This document shows, one piece after another, positions 5,880 through 10,229 of a DNA stretch of 10,229 bases. The notes under the pieces are model-generated. The model saw nothing but the letters and a program-made list of their open reading frames with translations, did no database searches and was not told the origin of the DNA. Source of the stretch: Planctomycetota bacterium (GTDB taxonomy: Bacteria > Planctomycetota > Phycisphaerae > Sedimentisphaerales > Anaerobacaceae); NCBI GenBank assembly GCA_023135255.1, contig JAGLTN010000484.1, forward strand, positions 1-10,229, read 5' to 3'. Position 1 is the first letter of the stretch, and each line of letters opens with the position of its first letter. The position numbers and the translations under genes are program-made.

Positions 5880-7340
5880 CTATACTGATTCAACCATTTC
5901 TCTTGTTGCTAAAGGTAATTCAAAACCAAAAGTACTTCCGACATCTTTTTCGCTCTGAACAAAAACCTTACCACCATGAACTTTTTCTACTATCTGTTTT
6001 ACAAGGTTAAGCCCCAGTCCCGTACCCTTGGCCTGCTTTTTATTTGCTCCAACCCTGTAAAACTTATCAAACACATGATCAACCTCATCTGCCGGTATAC
6101 CAACTCCGGTATCTGTTACACTAACCCTCACGGTCTGATCAGCATCATTAACCTGGGTGGCAATAGTTATCTTTCCGCCTGACCTGGTATACTTCACTGC
6201 ATTACTGAGTAAATTTACAACAACCTGAGAGATCATATCTTTATCAACATAGACCTGATCGAAAACTATCGATGCAGGGCTTATAACTTTTATATTCTTT
6301 TCCTCGGCATAACCGCGGATCATCTGAAGCTGTTCCTGGATCGTGATCGTGAGACTAACTGCTTCTTTTTCCACCTTAACAAGTCCTGATTCAATACGCG
6401 AAATGTTAAGAATATCCTCTATCAGACGATTAAGCCTCTTAGCCTGAGTTTGAATTACCGAATAAAATTCCTGCTTGGTTTGCTCGTCATTAGCTTCACC
6501 ATCGTTGAGCATTTCCGAGTAGGCAAGTATCGATGCCAAAGGCGTCTTAAGCTCATGAGATACATGACTTACGAAGTCGTTCTTCATCTGAGCAATCTCT
6601 TTTTCGCGGGTAACATCGTGAAGAACTGCCACCGCACCACAAACCTTGCCTTTCCTGTCATGAATACAGGAAACAATACAATCAAAAGTACGAACACCAT
6701 CATCGCTCGCAAAGTTTAATTCACGTCTGGTTGCCTTAGCTTTGTTTTTTCTTGCGCTTACAAGAAAATCGATAAATTCTTTTTGATCAACGTCAACAAG
6801 CTCGGTTATAGGCCTAAGCTCTATGTTCTTACAATCAAAACTAAAAAGTTTACCTGCTGCATCATTGGCCATCGCAACACGGTCACTGCTGTCAACAACC
6901 ACAACCGCATCTCTAATACTGTAAATAATCGCCTCGGTATTTAACTTCTTACGCTCTGACAGTTGAACATCAAGCTTAAGGTCACGGTATAATTCATTAG
7001 CTTCATTTATTTCCTGACGATTGTTTTGAAGAAAATTATTGATAGCAAAGTTCAAACCTACCAAACAATTATCTTTATAGTTGATCGAAGGAGAAGAACC
7101 ATTTTTAACTAATTCAGTTAAATTTTCAATTCCAACCAATGTCCTGAACCAGCTCCAGGCAAACCAGACAATTCCTGCTGCGATAACAAAGTAGCAAGCC
7201 GACACAACTGGGCCTAATTGCTGCATCTGGCCTGCAAATCTCTCTCCAAAGCCAGCATTGATACTGGCAAGGCCCTGTATTATTAACATCAACGCTGCTG
7301 ACAACGTGATGACTACAAATATTTTTCTCTGTATTCTCAT
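5880..7340 (-). CDS. Membrane PAS-domain sensor histidine kinase (WalK/PhoR type)
   Basis: This 486-residue inner-membrane kinase should autophosphorylate on His and pass phosphate to a receiver. It has two membrane helices (about 7-28 and 44-66) with only about 15 residues between them, so a large extracytoplasmic sensor is absent. A linker helix follows, then a PAS domain (about 133-250; 'IRDAVVVVDSSDRVAMANDA' and 'GAVAVLHDVTREKEIAQ'). The HisKA H-box is FVSHVSHELKTPL with His262. The HATPase_c domain has an N box (N376, N380), a G1 box (DTGVGIP, from 410), an F box (FDKFYRV) and a G2 box (GTGLGL, 439-444). All catalytic boxes are intact. I chose ATG 7340, preceded by AGGCGG. An in-frame ATG at 7367 adds nine residues but has no ribosome site. 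It starts 39 nt after the secretin stop and ends 20 nt before the receiver, its likely partner. Sensing may be by the PAS domain or the membrane bundle; no ligand can be named. Confidence 0.92.
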   Translation of the reverse strand: MRIQRKIFVVITLSAALMLIIQGLASINAGFGERFAGQMQQLGPVVSACYFVIAAGIVWFAWSWFRTLVGIENLTELVKNGSSPSINYKDNCLVGLNFAINNFLQNNRQEINEANELYRDLKLDVQLSERKKLNTEAIIYSIRDAVVVVDSSDRVAMANDAAGKLFSFDCKNIELRPITELVDVDQKEFIDFLVSARKNKAKATRRELNFASDDGVRTFDCIVSCIHDRKGKVCGAVAVLHDVTREKEIAQMKNDFVSHVSHELKTPLASILAYSEMLNDGEANDEQTKQEFYSVIQTQAKRLNRLIEDILNISRIESGLVKVEKEAVSLTITIQEQLQMIRGYAEEKNIKVISPASIVFDQVYVDKDMISQVVVNLLSNAVKYTRSGGKITIATQVNDADQTVRVSVTDTGVGIPADEVDHVFDKFYRVGANKKQAKGTGLGLNLVKQIVEKVHGGKVFVQSEKDVGSTFGFELPLATREMVESV

Positions 7341-7344
7341 GATC

Positions 7345-7350
7345 CCGCCT
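7345..7350 (-). promoter_or_regulatory. Ribosome binding site deciding the kinase start
   Basis: AGGCGG lies 4 nt before the ATG at 7340 (7 nt if only AGG is counted). The upstream in-frame ATG at 7367 is preceded only by AT-rich sequence, so the shorter protein is favoured. Confidence 0.45.
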
Positions 7351-7379
7351 ATTCTTCTAAAAACCATTCACATATAAAA

Positions 7380-9200
7380 TTACCACCTGCCCCACTTTTC
7401 AGTATCCTCTGCTTCCACCCTATCTGAAATATCACGCTCAATGATATTCTCATCATCAGGATACAACTCTTTCAAAATCCTCTCCTGGAGTCTGATGGAT
7501 TCAAGATGTGTAGGCTGAACCTGCAATACCCAATCAAGCTCTCTAAGTGCACTTTCCTTGTCACCATTGGCATAGTATTTAGCAGCCTTCTCATAACGAT
7601 CTTCTACTAATTTAGTTCTGCCGAACCAATGAAGCCCTTTATTGGCGCCATCTCTCTTACGAAGAACATCCTGCTCCCTTTCTGCACCATCTGTTTGATA
7701 TGTATCTTTGATAATATGAGGTGTCAAAAGAACAATGACCTCCTGACGTTCTGTATCATCGGATGTCTTTTTAAATATTTCACCAACTAAAGGTATATCA
7801 CCGAGGATTGGAACCTGACTTATTCCTGAAACTATTTTATCTCTGAATAAGCCTCCGATTACTATTGTTTCACCATCCTTGACAATAACATTAGTTGCAA
7901 TCTCTGTTGATGTCTCATTTGGAACACCCTCAGCATTTAAAACACCAGTGCTGTCTTTAGGGTGAATATCCATTCTAATGTAGCCATCACTGCCTATGTA
8001 AGGCCTGAATGAAAGCTTTGTACCGGTATCAAGAAACTTAACTTCTGATGTCGTACTGCCACCATCTGTCTGGGTTGTCTGTGCGAGGTAACCAATTTTT
8101 GTACCAATATAAACCTGACCAAGTTGTTTATTGACAGCCATGATCTTTGGATTGGCTAAAATAGTGGTATCAGTTATGGTCTCCAAAGCTGTTATAAAAG
8201 CAGCTATATCACCAGTGCTGACGCCGATACTTAAACCAGTACCTGCTGTTGTAAAACCGGATGTTTCGATTGGAGTTCCACCAGCAAAACCACCGGCAAT
8301 CTGTGCTACACCAGTCAGCTCAACTCCTCTTAACAGATTAAAATCTACACCAAAGTCCATTCCCTCTGTTAATGTCGCACTAAGAATAGTTGCTTCGATA
8401 AGTACCTGCTTAGGTCTTTCATCAAGATTTTTTATAACCTCTGTGACTTTTTCTATATTCTCAGGATAATCATATACGACTATGATATCCTTAGCTGCCA
8501 TAGTATCTCCGCCGCCGGAATCTGACGAAATCGATTCACCAGTAGGGACACCTGTTTCGGATTCACTGCTGGCATTAACTATTCCAGAGCCGCTAAGTAC
8601 TGGTGTGATAAGTTTCATAGCCTCAGCTGCGCTGATATAAGATAAAGTGAAAACCTTGTGCTCCATCCGTTCTTTATCTGTTTTGACTTTCTTATACTCA
8701 TCAGTTGAATAAACTTTTATCAGATTGCCACTCTGCTCATATCTGAAGCTTATCCCAAGTATAGCCTCCATTGCCTCATCAAATGAAACATTATACAGGC
8801 TGTTAAAAGCCAACTGACCATCTACCTTAGGAGTAGGAACGATATTTCTCTGGTATTTGACTGCCAGAAATCTAAGCGCATCCCTGATACCCATATCCTT
8901 TTTAAAATTTATAGATTGGATATCTCCTCCTGATGCAAGATCCCTTACTTCATCAATAGTAACTTCAACTTGTTTTTCCACTACCTGGGCAACAACAGTA
9001 ACAGTGCTCTCAACGTCACCCGTTAGCTGATCATCACCTGTTAGTGCCTCTGTTGCCTCAGCATCAGCAACTTCATTTCCTAAAACACTCTGTAACGGGC
9101 TTTTGTCGCCTTGGCCAAATGCTATAGCCGTCATAACAACTGTTATGAAAGACCACACAAGCAGCTTTTTAATATTATTTAATTTTTTGTTTTTTAACAT
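7380..9200 (-). CDS. gspD: Outer-membrane secretin (GspD/PilQ family) with C-terminal TPR-like tail
   Basis: This 606-residue protein should form the gated multimeric outer-membrane channel through which a pilus or secreted substrate passes. A Sec signal peptide is visible at residues 1-30 (basic start, WSFITVVMTAIAFGQ). An acidic linker follows, then an N0/STN-like domain (about 94-166) and an N3-type secretin_N domain (about 182-265) interrupted by a Ser/Gly-rich insert at 207-232. The C-terminal secretin domain (about 330-498) is well conserved: 'TTILANPKIMAVNKQ', 'DGETIVIGGL', 'VPILGDIPLVGEIF' and the terminal 'EVIVLLTPHII'. Residues after 500 are not part of the channel. About 533-580 reads like a TPR hairpin (RYEKAAKYYANGDKESALRE then LDWVLQVQPTHLESIRL) and ends in an acidic tail closing with WGRW. 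The start has only a weak ribosome site (GGTAG region). With one N domain plus N0 it is closer to short PilQ/GspD forms than to full enteric GspD. Pilus versus T2SS use cannot be settled here. Confidence 0.93.
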   Translation of the reverse strand: MLKNKKLNNIKKLLVWSFITVVMTAIAFGQGDKSPLQSVLGNEVADAEATEALTGDDQLTGDVESTVTVVAQVVEKQVEVTIDEVRDLASGGDIQSINFKKDMGIRDALRFLAVKYQRNIVPTPKVDGQLAFNSLYNVSFDEAMEAILGISFRYEQSGNLIKVYSTDEYKKVKTDKERMEHKVFTLSYISAAEAMKLITPVLSGSGIVNASSESETGVPTGESISSDSGGGDTMAAKDIIVVYDYPENIEKVTEVIKNLDERPKQVLIEATILSATLTEGMDFGVDFNLLRGVELTGVAQIAGGFAGGTPIETSGFTTAGTGLSIGVSTGDIAAFITALETITDTTILANPKIMAVNKQLGQVYIGTKIGYLAQTTQTDGGSTTSEVKFLDTGTKLSFRPYIGSDGYIRMDIHPKDSTGVLNAEGVPNETSTEIATNVIVKDGETIVIGGLFRDKIVSGISQVPILGDIPLVGEIFKKTSDDTERQEVIVLLTPHIIKDTYQTDGAEREQDVLRKRDGANKGLHWFGRTKLVEDRYEKAAKYYANGDKESALRELDWVLQVQPTHLESIRLQERILKELYPDDENIIERDISDRVEAEDTEKWGRW

Positions 9201-9234
9201 ACTACTACCACGCTTTCTTTATATAATTTTTTTT

Positions 9235-9258
9235 TACGCTTAAATCACTTAATGCGTA
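9235..9258. other. Bulged inverted repeat in the PilP-secretin gap
   Basis: TACGCTTAA (9235-9243) pairs with TTAA (9249-9252) plus GCGTA (9254-9258), with one bulged base at 9253 and a 5-nt loop. It nearly fills the 66-nt gap, the largest between genes in the operon. Read on the plus strand it is followed by TTTATTTTT, a terminator-like order, but no plus-strand gene leads into it. Read in the operon direction it is followed by nine A, so it is not an intrinsic terminator for the operon. It may be an mRNA processing or stability structure, or a block to antisense transcription. Confidence 0.4.
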
Positions 9259-9266
9259 TTTATTTT

Positions 9267-9872
9267 TCAATTTTCAAATTCAACTTTCTGTGTCAGCCTC
9301 AATGAAATATCAGTGCCTTTGAAATCCACAACTACCAGATTCTCTGCAACTTCCTTTATCCGGCACTGGAAAACATTCTCGCCTATGCGTAAAACAAATT
9401 CATCTCCCGCCGACAAGAGCCGACCATTAATAAAAGCCTTAGGATCACTACCAAGCTCGATTGCATCCAATCTGAGATTTTTAGACACCATTTCGACTTT
9501 GTTGTTTTCAATCTCATCTAATGTCGATTCATTTTTATTTATTTCATTCAAACCAAAATTCGAACCTGTCATAAAACTCTGCCAGTTTTTCACTTCAAAA
9601 ACATTTTTTGTTAAAACATCATTCCTGCCCGCCACAATCGGCAACTCTACAAAACATATTTCGTTATCAGGCTTTTGGGGCTTTTTAGTGTTTACAGCTG
9701 GCCCATTTGCAGATGCATTTGCCGAATCGGGACCATCTTTACTAAGCACTCTCACCCACATGATGGTCATCAAAACGACAAGCCCTAAAACCATAGCCAC
9801 TTTTTTCTTTTCTGCTACCAAATGGTTAATTATATTGGCGGTGTTATTTTTATTTTGCAAAGCATGTTTCAT
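9267..9872 (-). CDS. PilP/GspC-like single-pass periplasmic linker protein
   Basis: This 201-residue protein has a basic cytoplasmic N-terminus, one membrane helix (about residues 24-43, VAMVLGLVVLMTIMWVRVL), and a polar, probably disordered linker rich in Ala, Asn, Pro and Lys. A short 'RNDVLTKNVFEV' segment (about 83-94) follows, comparable to the RDPF region of such proteins. The C-terminal beta-rich domain (about 131-198) contains 'AFINGRLLSAGDEF' and 'CRIKEVAENLVVVDFKG'. That domain resembles the PilP / GspC homology region, which contacts the N0 domain of the secretin. I chose the ATG at 9872 because GAGG lies 8 nt upstream and it follows the PilO stop by 10 nt. An in-frame ATG at 9911 would add 13 residues and overlap pilO without a ribosome site. 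Its place between PilO and the secretin matches pilO-pilP-pilQ order. Lipoprotein PilP has a Cys signal; here the anchor is a helix, as in GspC. Confidence 0.68.
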   Translation of the reverse strand: MKHALQNKNNTANIINHLVAEKKKVAMVLGLVVLMTIMWVRVLSKDGPDSANASANGPAVNTKKPQKPDNEICFVELPIVAGRNDVLTKNVFEVKNWQSFMTGSNFGLNEINKNESTLDEIENNKVEMVSKNLRLDAIELGSDPKAFINGRLLSAGDEFVLRIGENVFQCRIKEVAENLVVVDFKGTDISLRLTQKVEFEN

Positions 9873-9880
9873 ATTTTTAT

Positions 9881-9884
9881 CCTC
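9881..9884 (-). promoter_or_regulatory. Ribosome binding site deciding the PilP-like start
   Basis: GAGG, overlapping the TGA stop of the upstream PilO frame, stands 8 nt before the ATG at 9872. It supports the downstream of the two in-frame ATG codons and suggests translation coupled to PilO. Confidence 0.6.
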
Positions 9885-10229
9885 AACCGGATTGGCCTCT
9901 GTAATAAACAATTGCCTTGGTCTGCATTTTCACCAAACCATCATAACAACCACTATTGGTCAGCTTCACATCTTCGATACGAATTTGCCTGTCAAGATTC
10001 TGCAACAATTGAAAAAATAAGAATATCAACTCGAACCGCCCCTTGCACTGCATATTAATAGGTATGCTAATCAGCTTTTTACCTTGCAACTCCTGACCTG
10101 GTTCACCAACCTGTTCGGCAAGCTCAGCAGTATTCATCATATCTGCTATCTCCTGCAGAAACCCACCAAGATCTCTGTTGACGGGTATATTGCGGTCATA
10201 ATTTTTGAGCAGCTCTAAAACAGAATCTC
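9883..10229 (-). CDS. pilO: PilO-like inner-membrane alignment protein, C-terminal part (partial at 5' end)
   Basis: The reading frame is open from the window edge to a TGA at 9883-9885 and gives 114 residues. The internal Met codons near 10140 are not the true start, because the frame continues upstream through DSVLELLKNYDRNIPVNRDL with no stop. What is seen is the typical PilO C-terminal half: an 'IPVNRDLGGFLQEIADM' segment, then a predicted ferredoxin-like fold with 'ISIPINMQCKGRFELIFLFF' and a basic/hydrophobic end. PilO (GspM relative) pairs with PilN in the inner membrane and links the cytoplasmic motor to PilP and the secretin. Family PilO proteins are about 200 residues, so the cytoplasmic tail, membrane helix and coiled coil lie beyond the right edge. 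Ten nucleotides separate its stop from the next start, and its last codons carry that gene's ribosome binding site. The family call is from sequence pattern only; a GspM-type protein is the main alternative. Confidence 0.8.
   Translation of the reverse strand, partial: DSVLELLKNYDRNIPVNRDLGGFLQEIADMMNTAELAEQVGEPGQELQGKKLISIPINMQCKGRFELIFLFFQLLQNLDRQIRIEDVKLTNSGCYDGLVKMQTKAIVYYRGQSG

Noticed and set aside
9209..9258. Sigma-70 promoter upstream of the secretin
   Set aside because: A TATATA box is present, but no acceptable -35 element lies 16-18 bases before it, and AT-rich gaps give such boxes by chance.
9313..10020. A 235-codon plus-strand open frame
   Set aside because: It lies antisense across the PilP-like and PilO genes, has low-complexity Ser/Phe/Thr content and no family resemblance.

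Overview
The window is one long minus-strand operon, read from right to left, for a type IV pilus / type II secretion-like envelope machine. A complete signal-transduction cassette sits in its middle. Nine genes, all on the minus strand, fill positions 509-10229. The first (PilO-like) runs off the right edge, so the operon's promoter and probably the pilM/pilN-type genes lie outside the window. The left 508 bases hold no credible gene, only repeats, small hairpins and a C-rich stretch where transcription could end.

Layout in the direction of transcription: PilO-like inner-membrane alignment protein (3' end only) - PilP/GspC-like single-pass protein - secretin with an added C-terminal TPR-like tail - PAS sensor histidine kinase - stand-alone CheY-like receiver - GAF/HD-GYP cyclic-di-GMP phosphodiesterase - STAS anti-sigma-factor antagonist - GspE/PilB assembly ATPase with an N-terminal MshEN-type domain - GspF/PilC platform protein. 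Gaps are 10, 39, 20, 29, 49 and 21 nt, plus one ATGA overlap (HD-GYP/STAS) and one 66-nt gap before the secretin, which is consistent with a single transcription unit.

How the parts may work together (inference): PilO, PilP, secretin, ATPase and platform are the core of a pilus or secretion system. The kinase-receiver pair could relay an envelope or redox signal. The HD-GYP enzyme would lower cyclic-di-GMP, and the ATPase carries the domain type that in MshE binds this nucleotide. The operon may therefore encode both the machine and a local second-messenger circuit acting on its motor. Two observations qualify this. The second half of the MshEN motif is degenerate, and the ATPase has Asn where the Walker A Thr/Ser is expected. 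Major pilins, PilT, PilM/PilN, a diguanylate cyclase and an RsbW-type kinase are not in the window.

Organism: a Gram-negative-type (diderm) bacterium with AT-leaning coding DNA and mostly ATG starts. The gene complement, the TPR-tailed secretin, and the intergenic A-rich 10-mer and CACGGATT-type repeats remind me of Planctomycetota (Phycisphaerae) or neighbouring PVC lineages. That placement is an impression and has not been tested.
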